Below are positions 55,448 through 63,706 of a stretch of DNA of 64,000 bases, piece after piece. The notes beneath the pieces are model-generated. The model had not been told where the DNA came from. It did no database searches and worked only from the letters and a program-made list of their open reading frames with translations. The stretch's first letter is position 1, and the number at the start of each line of letters is the position of its first letter. The position numbers were made by a program, and so were the translations under genes. The stretch is taken from positions 62,001-126,000 of the forward strand of contig JACMLJ010000033.1 of assembly GCA_014379625.1 (NCBI GenBank), written 5' to 3'. The DNA comes from Ferruginibacter sp. GTDB taxonomy: Bacteria; Bacteroidota; Bacteroidia; Chitinophagales; Chitinophagaceae.

Positions 55448-55537
55448 GGGTAAATGTTATTATGTGCTGTAAATTTAGCTTAATAATAGTTTTTATCCCA
55501 AATTTTTACAAATGAATAGAATATTCTCCTACAATTG

Positions 55538-55545
55538 TAATTTTG
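55538..55545 (+). promoter_or_regulatory. Candidate -7 box of ahcY
   Basis: TAATTTTG fits TAnnTTTG and ends 24 nt before the ahcY start codon. No TTTG lies at the proper -33 spacing. The shared intergenic region between this gene and the Lrp gene may also hold an operator. Confidence 0.45.
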
Positions 55546-55569
55546 TTATTCAAAATAAAAAATAACATT

Positions 55570-56898
55570 ATGTCAACTATCACAGAACATTACATCGATT
55601 TCAGCCTCAAAAATAAAGTGGCTGACATGAGCCTTGCTGCCTGGGGCCGCAAAGAGATCCGTTTAGCTGAATCTGAAATGCCCGGTTTAATGGCATTAAG
55701 AGCGGAATACGGACCAAGCCAACCATTGAAGGGCGCCCGTATAGCAGGTTGTTTGCACATGACCATTCAAACCGCTGTATTAATTGAAACGCTGACAGCG
55801 CTTGGCGCCGAGGTTAAATGGAGCTCCTGCAATATATTTTCTACACAGGACCAGGCTGCCGCGGCAATTGCCGCTGCCGGTATTGGCGTTTTCGCCTGGA
55901 AGGGCCAAACCCAGGAAGAATCAGACTGGTGTATTGAACAAACTTTGTTCTTTGGCGGCGCCGACCGTCCTTTGAACATGATCCTGGATGATGGTGGTGA
56001 TTTAACTAATATGGTGCTGGATACTTATCCAGAACTGGTGGCCAATATTAAAGGTTTATCAGAAGAAACCACTACCGGTGTTCACCGCCTGTACGAAAGA
56101 ATGGAAAAAGGCACATTACCCCTTCCCGCCATCAATGTAAATGATTCTGTTACCAAATCTAAATTTGATAACAAGTATGGTTGTAAAGAAAGTTTAGTGG
56201 ATGCGATCCGTCGTGCCACTGATGTGATGATGGCCGGTAAAATCGCCGTTGTAGGAAGTTATGGTGATGTAGGCAAAGGTTCAGCCGCTTCATTGAAAGG
56301 CGCTGGTTGTCGTGTAATCGTTACCGAGATCGACCCTATCTGTGCTTTACAGGCAGCTATGGACGGCTTTGAGGTAAAGCCGATGATTGATGCAGTAAAA
56401 GAAGCGGATATCATTGTAACTGCATCAGGTTGCCGCGACCTGATCACAGAAAAACATTTCCGCCTGATGAAAGACAAAGCGATCGTTTGTAATATCGGCC
56501 ACTTTGATATCGAGATCGATATGGCATGGTTAAACGCTAATTACGGCGATACCAAAAACACCATCAAACCACAGGTAGACATGTATACCATCGAAGGTAA
56601 GGACGTGATCATCCTTGCCGAAGGCCGTTTGGTAAACCTTGGTTGTGGCACAGGTCACCCCTCCTTTGTGATGAGTGCATCGTTCACCAACCAAACCCTT
56701 GCCCAGATAGAGTTGTGGACTAACACAGAAAAATACGAAAACAAAGTGTATGTATTACCAAAATTGCTTGATGAAAAAGTAGCCCGTTTACATCTTGCCA
56801 AGATCGGCGTTGTGTTAGACGAGTTAACCACAGATCAGAGTGCATATTTGGGAATTTCAAAAGAAGGCCCGTTTAAGGTTGATCATTACCGTTATTAA
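55570..56898 (+). CDS. ahcY: Adenosylhomocysteinase
   Basis: A 442-residue S-adenosylhomocysteine hydrolase that cleaves SAH to homocysteine and adenosine and so relieves product inhibition of methyltransferases. Family landmarks are [21 protein letters not shown], the NAD-binding loop [28 protein letters not shown] and the C-terminal FKVDHYRY end. I start it at the ATG at 55570; the nine-residue extension upstream is not conserved in type. A strong terminator follows the gene. Confidence 0.95.
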   Translation: MSTITEHYIDFSLKNKVADMSLAAWGRKEIRLAESEMPGLMALRAEYGPSQPLKGARIAGCLHMTIQTAVLIETLTALGAEVKWSSCNIFSTQDQAAAAIAAAGIGVFAWKGQTQEESDWCIEQTLFFGGADRPLNMILDDGGDLTNMVLDTYPELVANIKGLSEETTTGVHRLYERMEKGTLPLPAINVNDSVTKSKFDNKYGCKESLVDAIRRATDVMMAGKIAVVGSYGDVGKGSAASLKGAGCRVIVTEIDPICALQAAMDGFEVKPMIDAVKEADIIVTASGCRDLITEKHFRLMKDKAIVCNIGHFDIEIDMAWLNANYGDTKNTIKPQVDMYTIEGKDVIILAEGRLVNLGCGTGHPSFVMSASFTNQTLAQIELWTNTEKYENKVYVLPKLLDEKVARLHLAKIGVVLDELTTDQSAYLGISKEGPFKVDHYRY

Positions 56899-56923
56899 TA
56901 TACGCAGTGCATTTAAAATACAG

Positions 56924-56949
56924 CCCACTTCCCCGGAAGTGGGTTTTTT
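56924..56949 (+). terminator. Rho-independent terminator of ahcY
   Basis: CCCACTTCC and GGAAGTGGG pair around a short CC-rich loop and run into TTTTTT. It begins 26 bases after the ahcY stop codon. Confidence 0.8.
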
Positions 56950-57135
56950 ATTTAAGAACCGTCTTTTTACCAGCAACTCTTCCCATCAAAGTCTCCCAAC
57001 GGGCCTTAGTATGGCCGGGCACGTTGCGTGGTGAGGAAAAAATTATGCCTGAAATATTGCAGAAATATTATTAAAAGGTTTTGCCTTTCGCAAGTTAAAA
57101 TATATTGATTTCTACATGGTTAGATCCCGGTCCTA

Positions 57136-57648
57136 CTATTTTTTTGTCTTTTTTGTTTTACTTAACTTCGAACTCCACTCATCCGTAGTGGTTATACCGC
57201 CATCCACCCATATCCATTCAATTTTTTCATATACAAATCCCACTTCTTCCATCAATGGCATTTTAAGATTTTCGGTCACTTTATTATTCAGCATGATGCT
57301 CCGGATATCAGCGATCTTTGCATTGGTTAGCTTAACCGTATAGTGATTCAATTCCACCCCCGTAGAATTTTTGGCCACGAAACACTGTAATTCCCAACTG
57401 GTGATGTTTTCATTATTCACTAATGCTGCGTATAGCAGCGGTGATGATCGGTCTATCTCTTTGGTAACCACAAAAGGCCTGTGCACCCTTTTGCCCGTGG
57501 CCTGCCCGGTGGCTGGATCTCTTGGTGATTGTACTTCATGTTCAAATGCAATCACCATAATTTTTCCTTCCCTGCCTTTCTGAATTACACTTCCTTTGAT
57601 GTCTCCTTGCTTCTCCCCTTTTAACTGGAGGTATGAATTTAGCGCCAT
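57136..57648 (-). CDS. Hcp-like tube protein (type VI secretion TssD family), orphan
   Basis: About 170 residues from the ATG at 57648, chosen because Hcp proteins start with the sequence seen here, MALNSYLQLKGEKQGDIKGS. Further family sequence is HEVQSPRDPATGQATGKRVHRPFVVTKEID and LLYAALVNNENI. It shows the single six-stranded barrel layout of Hcp rings. In Bacteroidota, Hcp is the inner tube of type VI secretion, but no sheath, baseplate, VgrG or ClpV gene is found in this window. It may be an orphan component supplied in trans or a secreted scaffold. Confidence 0.82.
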   Translation of the reverse strand: MALNSYLQLKGEKQGDIKGSVIQKGREGKIMVIAFEHEVQSPRDPATGQATGKRVHRPFVVTKEIDRSSPLLYAALVNNENITSWELQCFVAKNSTGVELNHYTVKLTNAKIADIRSIMLNNKVTENLKMPLMEEVGFVYEKIEWIWVDGGITTTDEWSSKLSKTKKTKK

Positions 57649-57906
57649 GATAATTTTTTTAGTGAAGAACAAAATAGCAAATGATTTTGAAGATAACAAA
57701 CTATTTCGCTGTGGGTGCGGTTATGAAAGAGCGTTCGTTGGACTGCCCCGGAACGTTTACCGCTATGGCCGGTTTCAAGGGGTGTTACCAGCGGCACATC
57801 ATCTGGTTACTCAGCAAATAAAAATGAAGCAGTGTGGTTTATTTACGGTTCTTAAAAATGAATTTTTATGATCCTCTATCTATACTTTATCTACAATTTA
57901 TCCTAA

Positions 57907-58545
57907 TCACATTCCTGCCAGTGTATCAAGGTTGATACTCCTCGCTACGGTCTTTAAAAACGCTTCATCATTATCGCCATTTGTTTCAATGGTAATCAAA
58001 AACCTGTCAGCCGCAACCACCGTTACTTCAGCACGTTTTTCAGTTTTATACACAGTTCCGTAAGCGGCCACATTTTTTATTCCAAGCTCCACTTTTTCCT
58101 GCTTCCTGGTATCGTCTTCAGAACTGAACGCCATGCCATATGCCATAGTAAGGCCCTGAAATGTTTGAAATGCACCATTGTAATCCATCAATTTTACAGA
58201 TATGCGTTTGTCGCCGCTCACATATTTTTGTTCTGTCTCCGACCAACTGCCCATGCCGGGCATGTTAACCTGGCTGCCTGATGCACCGCCATCTTTAGTA
58301 TAGCCACTGATGTTTGGGAGATATGCCTGCAGGTCTTTATAAGGCATTGCAAGCGTGTCACCTTTTGCTTTGCGTTCTTCCCATTTTGTGTTTTTGTTTT
58401 CATCCGGCTGTTGTATAACATCATCATTATTGTCCGTCTTGTTTTCTTCACTTTTTATACTTTCGGTTGAACCGGTCTTTTTGCCGTTGCAGGAACTGAA
58501 TGTAAATAAAACGATGAGGACGATAATGCTCAAAATTTCTTTCAT
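57907..58545 (-). CDS. Lipoprotein of unknown function
   Basis: About 212 residues from the ATG at 58545, where a lipoprotein signal begins (LSIIVLIVLFTFSSC, Cys about residue 19). An acidic, Asn- and Lys-rich linker is followed by a mixed alpha/beta domain with the pattern GDKRISVKLMDYNGAFQTFQGLTMAYGM, and near the end AEVTVVAADRFLITIETNG. I do not recognise the family. It is probably attached to the periplasmic side of a membrane. The start upstream at 58695 would destroy the lipoprotein signal. Confidence 0.75.
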   Translation of the reverse strand: MKEILSIIVLIVLFTFSSCNGKKTGSTESIKSEENKTDNNDDVIQQPDENKNTKWEERKAKGDTLAMPYKDLQAYLPNISGYTKDGGASGSQVNMPGMGSWSETEQKYVSGDKRISVKLMDYNGAFQTFQGLTMAYGMAFSSEDDTRKQEKVELGIKNVAAYGTVYKTEKRAEVTVVAADRFLITIETNGDNDEAFLKTVARSINLDTLAGM

Positions 58546-59262
58546 AATGTATTTTTTTTGGTTGAAGTAAAAAATTTGAAGTAAAATACAAAGGAAGATT
58601 GTAACAGGCAAGTGGCCATGGGTATTTGAACAGGATTTACCGGCTAGATTCAAACAGGTTATTTTGCGGCATATTGAAAACCCGTAACAGTACAAGATGT
58701 CGTTATAAAAAAGACATTAATCACCAGAATTAGTAATAAAAAAATAACATAAGGTCATTCACTGGTGATCCGCTGGTAATTGATAATGAGCGGTGTAGTG
58801 ATATCCATTTCAGCAGATCTTAATAGATCACACTACCAAGATTGTATTTACCTTTATTAGCTTCCACTCTTTCATTGGTGGTAAATACGGGTGTCGATTT
58901 TAAAGTGGGTGACTAAGGTAACAAAAAACTAAAAACATTTTTACTTTGATGGTCTGCCACTTTTCCATATAACTGATTCACACCCTAACTTCTTATAAAT
59001 TATAATTTTAAATTATGAATACTGTGCCAATAAACAAAGCATTACCGGTACTTTGGGTAACAATCCTTTAATAAAACTAAAGAAAATAGTACCTGTGATT
59101 CAGGAAGCAAATAGTTAAGCGTGGCTTATTTGATGAAACAAATAATGTCTGTGGGTACTCAACTGCTGTTTAGGATTAACAGACAGGATTTCTTCAGGAA
59201 AAAAAATCTTCCTAAATGCCCCAGTCATATCTTTCCTATATTGCCGAAAATAACTATCCGGT
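58546..59262. other. Gene-poor intergenic region
   Basis: A gap of 717 bases, the longest in the window. Short open frames here have no domain and overlap on both strands. GATGTCGTTAT and AAGACATT near 58698-58723 faintly recall the TCAATGTCGTTT inverted-repeat ends seen elsewhere, but are too degenerate to call. No promoter, RNA or terminator was identified. Confidence 0.35.
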
Positions 59263-60051
59263 ATGCCGTTTTTAAAATCTTTTTCAATTAATTCGGAAAA
59301 ACAGGTTCCCTTCCCTTTTAATATCCCCGCGGTACAGTTTGCAAAAAACATAACCCTTAATAAAAAAGTAACCATTTTTGTCGGGGATAATGGGAGCGGC
59401 AAATCCACTTTGCTTGAAAGCATTGCCTACCAGTTGAACCTCCCTTTGATTGGCGGGGCGATAATGTCGCACCCGGGATTTGAAGCCGCAAGATTATTGC
59501 AGCCACAGCTTTCACTTGAATGGAACAGGCAAACCAATAAAGGTTTCTTTTTCAGGGCGGAAGATTTCAGCGATTTTATAAATTCCGTGGAAAAAGAACG
59601 AAATAAAATAGCAGGGGATCTGAGGGAATTAAAAGGAGTGGTTGATGACCGTATCATTGACGAGATGAGCGAAAGCATGAATTATAAACTCCGCCTGATG
59701 CGAAAAAATTACGGGGAAAACATGCAGGCTTTTTCTCATGGCGAAGCCTACCTTAAAATATTACAAACAAGAATTGCTGATAAAGGTATTTACCTGTTGG
59801 ATGAACCTGAAGCAGCACTTTCGCCAATAAAACAGTTATCGCTGATATCTTTTATCCTGGAAGTATTAAAAGATAAAAATTCACAATTTATTATCGCCAC
59901 TCATTCGCCGATACTAATGGGCATACCCGGTGCCAGCCTTTATGAAATACAGGAAACGGAAATGAAGCTGGTGAGTTATACAGAAACCGATCACTATCGT
60001 ATTACCAAAACCTTCCTCGATAACCCGGAACATTATTTAAGGTATTTGTAA
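59263..60051 (+). CDS. AAA/ABC-type ATPase, predicted
   Basis: A 262-residue ATPase of the SMC/RecF-like type. The Walker A motif is FVGDNGSGKSTLLESIA around residues 39-55, the signature-like region is AFSHGEAYLKILQ, and Walker B is GIYLLDEPEAALSP, followed by the switch histidine in FIIATHSPILMG. This is the layout of small stand-alone predicted ATPases with no transporter partner. It could serve in nucleic-acid metabolism, but nothing in the neighbourhood gives a partner; no nuclease gene is adjacent. Confidence 0.8.
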   Translation: MPFLKSFSINSEKQVPFPFNIPAVQFAKNITLNKKVTIFVGDNGSGKSTLLESIAYQLNLPLIGGAIMSHPGFEAARLLQPQLSLEWNRQTNKGFFFRAEDFSDFINSVEKERNKIAGDLRELKGVVDDRIIDEMSESMNYKLRLMRKNYGENMQAFSHGEAYLKILQTRIADKGIYLLDEPEAALSPIKQLSLISFILEVLKDKNSQFIIATHSPILMGIPGASLYEIQETEMKLVSYTETDHYRITKTFLDNPEHYLRYL

Positions 60052-60197
60052 AAGTGTCTGCCCCCGTGCTATTTTAACGAAACATGCCTGCTCGCGCCGG
60101 CACAAAATGAAATCATCATAATTTTTTTAGACAAGGCAAAATGTAATTAAAACGGATAAGGAAAGCAGATTTCACCCGAAAGATTTTTTGATAAGAA

Positions 60198-60638
60198 TTA
60201 AGCCGACAAAGAAGTTGGCCCATCAATCATCCTCCATCCAGTTCCAACTTTTTGAAAATTCATCTGCATACTGCTTAAATTCTGAGTTCGCTGGTCAGCC
60301 GGGGAAAATACCTTTGTGTGTAAGCTTAATAAAAGATGATCTCTATCTTGTTCTGTTGTTTCAAATTGAAAAAAAATCGATTTGCCGGGTTTAGCAGTAT
60401 CCTGGTGTAAAAAATCTTCCGAAACTACCTGGACGGATTTATTTATTTTTTCGATGCTGATAGCGTTTTTAATATCCTCATCTACTAAATAGACAACCGG
60501 CTGGGTTAGCGCGAAAGGCAGATCAGGAAAAGTCAGCCTTTGACTAGTTCCGGGTAAAGACCCGTCATTCAACACCGCTCTAAGTACTTCTTCTTTGAGT
60601 TGGGTAAGGTCGTTGGCTGATATGGATGAGGCTGACAT
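60198..60638 (-). CDS. Hypothetical protein
   Basis: A 146-residue, apparently cytosolic protein with no signal peptide, membrane segment or motif that I recognise. The N terminus is helical (ANDLTQLKEEVLRAVL), and later parts are mixed with beta character (PVVYLVDEDI, IFFQFETTEQ). It precedes a large gap and the matrixin gene on the same strand and could belong to the same accessory region. The frame is clean, and codon use looks like that of its neighbours. Confidence 0.55.
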   Translation of the reverse strand: MSASSISANDLTQLKEEVLRAVLNDGSLPGTSQRLTFPDLPFALTQPVVYLVDEDIKNAISIEKINKSVQVVSEDFLHQDTAKPGKSIFFQFETTEQDRDHLLLSLHTKVFSPADQRTQNLSSMQMNFQKVGTGWRMIDGPTSLSA

Positions 60639-60982
60639 TTGACAGTCATTTAATGAGTGAGAGAAAATGAAAAAAGCATATAAATTTTTGACCAGTATTA
60701 AGATAAAATTTCAACAGGGCGATTTTTCAATTCTTCCCCGAATCCGTTTCAACATCAGGACTGTTACGCTTTGCAATCGCAACAGGTGATTAATGATTTT
60801 TTATAAAATTGCATAGGAAAATCAGCAAGCATACAAGTTCCAAAACAATTTAAGCTACAATCTACAGTAAATAAGCATGCCGCCCGGTTCATAAAGTTAG
60901 TTCTTTAATAAAAACCAGGGGTAAACAATTACCCCTGGCTTTTTAAATACCGGCGTAACACTTCAAAAAAGCGCTACTCAGT
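60639..60982. other. Intergenic region between hypothetical and matrixin genes
   Basis: This 344-bp stretch is AT-rich and contains the terminator at 60911-60944. I see no other feature. A promoter for the hypothetical gene must lie here, but no TAnnTTTG match was found. Confidence 0.4.
60911..60944 (-). terminator. Terminator of the matrixin gene
   Basis: A perfect 10-bp stem, CCAGGGGTAA and TTACCCCTGG, around a four-base loop. It lies 38 bases past the matrixin stop codon and has T tracts on both sides, so it may work in both directions. On the minus strand it ends in TTTTTATT. Confidence 0.75.
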
Positions 60983-62641
60983 TTATGAAGTTGGATACCA
61001 TTTATGCCATAACGCATTATTGGTACCTCTCACAAAAACATCAATTCGGCCATTACCCCATGATACAGCTGACGGATCAGAAGTAAGCACCCCGCCTAAT
61101 GATTCCCAGCCGGACCAGCCATTGCTATACCATTTATGCCACAGCGCATTATCCGTGCCTCTCACAAAAACATCCAACCTGCCGGAAGCCCAGGAACTGG
61201 AACCCGCACCGGATGTTAACACGCCTCCCAATGATTCCCAGCCAGACCAACCCCCGCTGTACCACTTATGCCATAAAGCATTATTTGTTCCCCTGACAAA
61301 AACATCAATTCTCCCTGGCCCCCATGATACTGCATCGGGGTCGGATGTTAGTACACCCCCTAATGATTCCCAGCCTGACCAGCCCCCGCTATACCATTTG
61401 TGCCACAATGCATTGTCAGTACCTCTTACAAAAACATCTAATCTTCCGGAGGCCCAGGAACAAACACCCGCTCCTGAAGTAAGCACGCCACCTAAGGATT
61501 CCCAGCCCGACCAGCCCCCGTTAAACCATTTATGCCACAAAGCGTTATTAGTGCCTCTAACAAATACGTCAATTCTGCCCGGGCCCCAGGATACTGCTAC
61601 AGGATCTGAAGTTAAAACACCACCCAACGATTCCCAGCCTGACCATCCACCACTATACCATTTATGCCACAAGGCATTATCAGTACCTCGTACAAATACA
61701 TCAAGCCTTCCGGAAGCCCAGGAACAAACACCGGGACCTGAAGTAAGTACGCCGCCTAAGGATTCCCAACCAGACCACCTTGATCTTGCACCATATATTG
61801 ACTGAATACCGGCTCTGTCATCGGCTTCAAGGTTTCTGTGTGCACCGCCATAATAGGCATACATCAGCGCCCCGGAAATAGTAGAATGGGCTAATCCCAA
61901 TGCATGTCCAAATTCATGGGCTGCAACAGTTACCAGGTCGATACCCGTGACCGGCAGGTTTACAGACCAGGTTTCCGCTTCGTCAAAATGAGCGTCCCCT
62001 GCCAGGTCGCCGCCATTGGGTGGAGGATAAAATGCGTGTGCAAGTACCCCGCCCGGGCCATCAAAATTACTTCCATCGCCGTGATTGCCGCTAACAAAAC
62101 GAATTTTTATATGGGGATTGCTCGCAAATGGTATTTCAGTAAAATTAAGCGGTGTTACGGCGCTCCATAAACCCAGGGCCTGCGCTATCGCAGTTCTTAC
62201 CTGTGCCTGTGTAAGGTCGCTTGAGAAATTTTGAAAACCATAAGTTAATGAGTTGGTAGTCCATTTATTTCCCTGTGCAACAAATTCGGCGGTATCCGGA
62301 AAACCACAACGTGGTTTGGTCATCAATGCCCGGGTAGCTTCGTCTAATTGCCCCGAGACAGTTAATCCATTAAATTCCTGAAACTTCCTTAACGCCTCAG
62401 CGGTATTTTGATCAAACTGGCCCTTTGTTTGGGGGGCAGCCGGCAGGGCTGTTGTCATGCCATCCCCTGCAAACTCATTGGTTTGCCCTTCAAAATAACC
62501 AAACATAGCGAGATAGCTCTGCAGGCGTTCCACGTCTTCGCCACCGGATCCTTCAGCTAAATTAGCAGTTTGGGGTACATAATCTTTTGAAGCAGTTTCA
62601 TTTTCCACTTCCTGAATAGTCATGGTTTTTTTCTTTTTCAT
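60983..62641 (-). CDS. Matrixin-like zinc protease with six-blade lectin-like repeat region
   Basis: A 552-residue protein from the ATG at 62641. Residues 30-105 hold a peptidoglycan-binding-like prodomain (VERLQSYLAMFGYF, TAEALRKFQEFNGL). It ends in PRCGFPD (Cys112), the cysteine-switch motif of matrix metalloproteases. The catalytic domain (about 120-285) has the zinc motif HEFGHALGLAH (His242, 246, 252) and a methionine turn (ALM, Met260). Residues 289-552 are six 44-residue repeats of the PLL/DUF346 lectin-propeller type (SGWESLGGVLTS, DVFVRGT, NALWHKW). There is no signal peptide and no type IX sorting domain, so the export route is unknown. Confidence 0.88.
   Translation of the reverse strand: MKKKKTMTIQEVENETASKDYVPQTANLAEGSGGEDVERLQSYLAMFGYFEGQTNEFAGDGMTTALPAAPQTKGQFDQNTAEALRKFQEFNGLTVSGQLDEATRALMTKPRCGFPDTAEFVAQGNKWTTNSLTYGFQNFSSDLTQAQVRTAIAQALGLWSAVTPLNFTEIPFASNPHIKIRFVSGNHGDGSNFDGPGGVLAHAFYPPPNGGDLAGDAHFDEAETWSVNLPVTGIDLVTVAAHEFGHALGLAHSTISGALMYAYYGGAHRNLEADDRAGIQSIYGARSRWSGWESLGGVLTSGPGVCSWASGRLDVFVRGTDNALWHKWYSGGWSGWESLGGVLTSDPVAVSWGPGRIDVFVRGTNNALWHKWFNGGWSGWESLGGVLTSGAGVCSWASGRLDVFVRGTDNALWHKWYSGGWSGWESLGGVLTSDPDAVSWGPGRIDVFVRGTNNALWHKWYSGGWSGWESLGGVLTSGAGSSSWASGRLDVFVRGTDNALWHKWYSNGWSGWESLGGVLTSDPSAVSWGNGRIDVFVRGTNNALWHKWYPTS
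60986..61777 (-). repeat. Six 132-bp repeats coding propeller blades, alternating A and B types
   Basis: Exactly six units of 44 codons. Units 1, 3 and 5 read SWASGRLDVFVRGTDNALW; units 2, 4 and 6 read SWG-x-GRIDVFVRGTNNALW. The protein copies are nearly identical, while the DNA copies differ at many third positions, so the array looks old and kept by selection rather than newly amplified. Confidence 0.85.
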
Positions 62642-62682
62642 TATTATAATTTTAGCGTAATGATTATATTGTTTTGATTTAT

Positions 62683-63126
62683 TTAACCTGCATAAGTGAG
62701 GTGAAGTTTCCATGAACCGGGTAGTTCAATTGATGTTACCTGTTCCTTTGCTGTAGCGTTAGCAGTTTCACCCACGTTCATATTACCGGCGGGCATTTCA
62801 CCATCCCCTGATAATTGTTGGGCTGTAAAGGAACCTGTACTTTCTGTCATATCTCCGGCAGGCATTTCACCACCGCCCGGTGACGGCTGGTCAGTAAAAT
62901 TACCAGCTATGGCGGTCATCTCTCCCTGTGGCATTTCTCCACCGCCGGATGGCATTTCATCGCTAAAATTATCGGTAGCAGCAGTCATACTACCCGGTGG
63001 CATTTCTCCACCGCCTGTGGACATTTCGTCACTAAAATTTCCGGTAGTTTCAATCATGTTTCCGGGTGGCATTTCTCCACCACCTGATGGCATTTCGTTT
63101 TCTGAATTAATCATGTAATTGATCAT
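62683..63126 (-). CDS. GGEMP tandem-repeat protein of unknown function
   Basis: A 147-residue protein with no recognised family. Residues 7-121 are five repeats of 23 residues, each with the core GGGEMPPG (or close variants) and an acidic, Thr-rich spacer (for example NFSDEM, MTAATD). The C-terminal 25 residues (EQVTSIELPGSWKLHLTYAG) are different, with a hydrophobic beta-like end. There is no signal peptide or membrane segment. It lies 41 bp upstream of the matrixin gene on the same strand, so the two are likely cotranscribed. Possible roles are a protease substrate, a repeat-type precursor peptide or a scaffold; none is shown. Confidence 0.75.
   Translation of the reverse strand: MINYMINSENEMPSGGGEMPPGNMIETTGNFSDEMSTGGGEMPPGSMTAATDNFSDEMPSGGGEMPQGEMTAIAGNFTDQPSPGGGEMPAGDMTESTGSFTAQQLSGDGEMPAGNMNVGETANATAKEQVTSIELPGSWKLHLTYAG
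62764..63108 (-). repeat. Five 69-bp repeats coding the GGEMP units
   Basis: Five consecutive 23-codon units with conserved GGxGEMPxG cores. Spacing is exact. Units 1-3 are closest to each other; unit 5 is the most divergent (SGDGEMPAG). Confidence 0.8.
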
Positions 63127-63706
63127 AGTTTCTAAGTTTGATTTAAATAGAATAAATAATTATTTACGTGGAAAGTTTAATTGCAAACAATCAAAGGAGT
63201 TTGAAAATGAAAATTAATTAATTATAATATGAAATGCAAGCGTTAATTTTTATTAATAATTTTTTAATTTAATCAGCACATGTCCGGGCATTGCCTCATT
63301 TTCAAATTTTCTCATTTTCAAATTTGAAATCCAGGCCCTTCTTTTAGTTTTTAGCGCTCCTGTTAATTTAGTGCCGGGGCAAAAAAACTGGCAACAAGTT
63401 CTCACTTTTTTGATGCAGTGTTTCACTCCGGCATTGAGTCATTTTCAAATTTTCTCATTTTCACATTTGAAATTCAAGCTCTTCCTTTAGTTCTAATCGC
63501 TCCGTTTAATTTAGTATTTTGCCAAAATTTTGATTGCGAAAAGCAGCGTGGTACAGTGCTTTTATGGCTGATCTTTTTACACAAAGGGATTTATGGGAGT
63601 AAATTTTTTACGCTCAGAAAGGCAGGATGGTGCAGGACGATTTATAAAAAAGACAAGAATAAATTTATGTTGTCATTTCGATTATGCTACATTAAAAAAC
63701 TGCTGT
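63127..63706. other. Intergenic region with a duplicated segment before susC
   Basis: This 580-bp gap lies between the divergent GGEMP and SusC-type genes. Its main content is the direct repeat at 63284-63529. No clear promoter box was found for either gene. Confidence 0.45.
63284..63529. repeat. Imperfect direct repeat of about 100 bp upstream of the SusC-type gene
   Basis: Copy 1 (about 63284-63387) and copy 2 (about 63428-63529) share TCATTTTCAAATTTTCTC, then ATTTTCA followed by ATTTGAAAT, then TTTTAG/CTTTAGTT, GCTCC and TTAATTTAGT. The copies are about 40 bases apart. They do not encode a protein in a shared frame. Confidence 0.7.

Noticed and set aside
58698-58723. GATGTCGTTAT ... AAGACATTA as a third copy of the TCAATGTCGTTT-ended element
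   Set aside because: The ends match poorly and the inner hairpins are missing.
61020-61805. A 261-codon plus-strand open frame opposite the propeller repeats
   Set aside because: It is the antisense mirror of the 132-bp repeats. Its Pro/His/Thr-rich pattern repeats only because the real gene does.
62764-63108. Regular repeats that might look like a CRISPR array
   Set aside because: The 69-bp units are in frame and encode GGEMP repeats without variable spacers; no cas gene is near.
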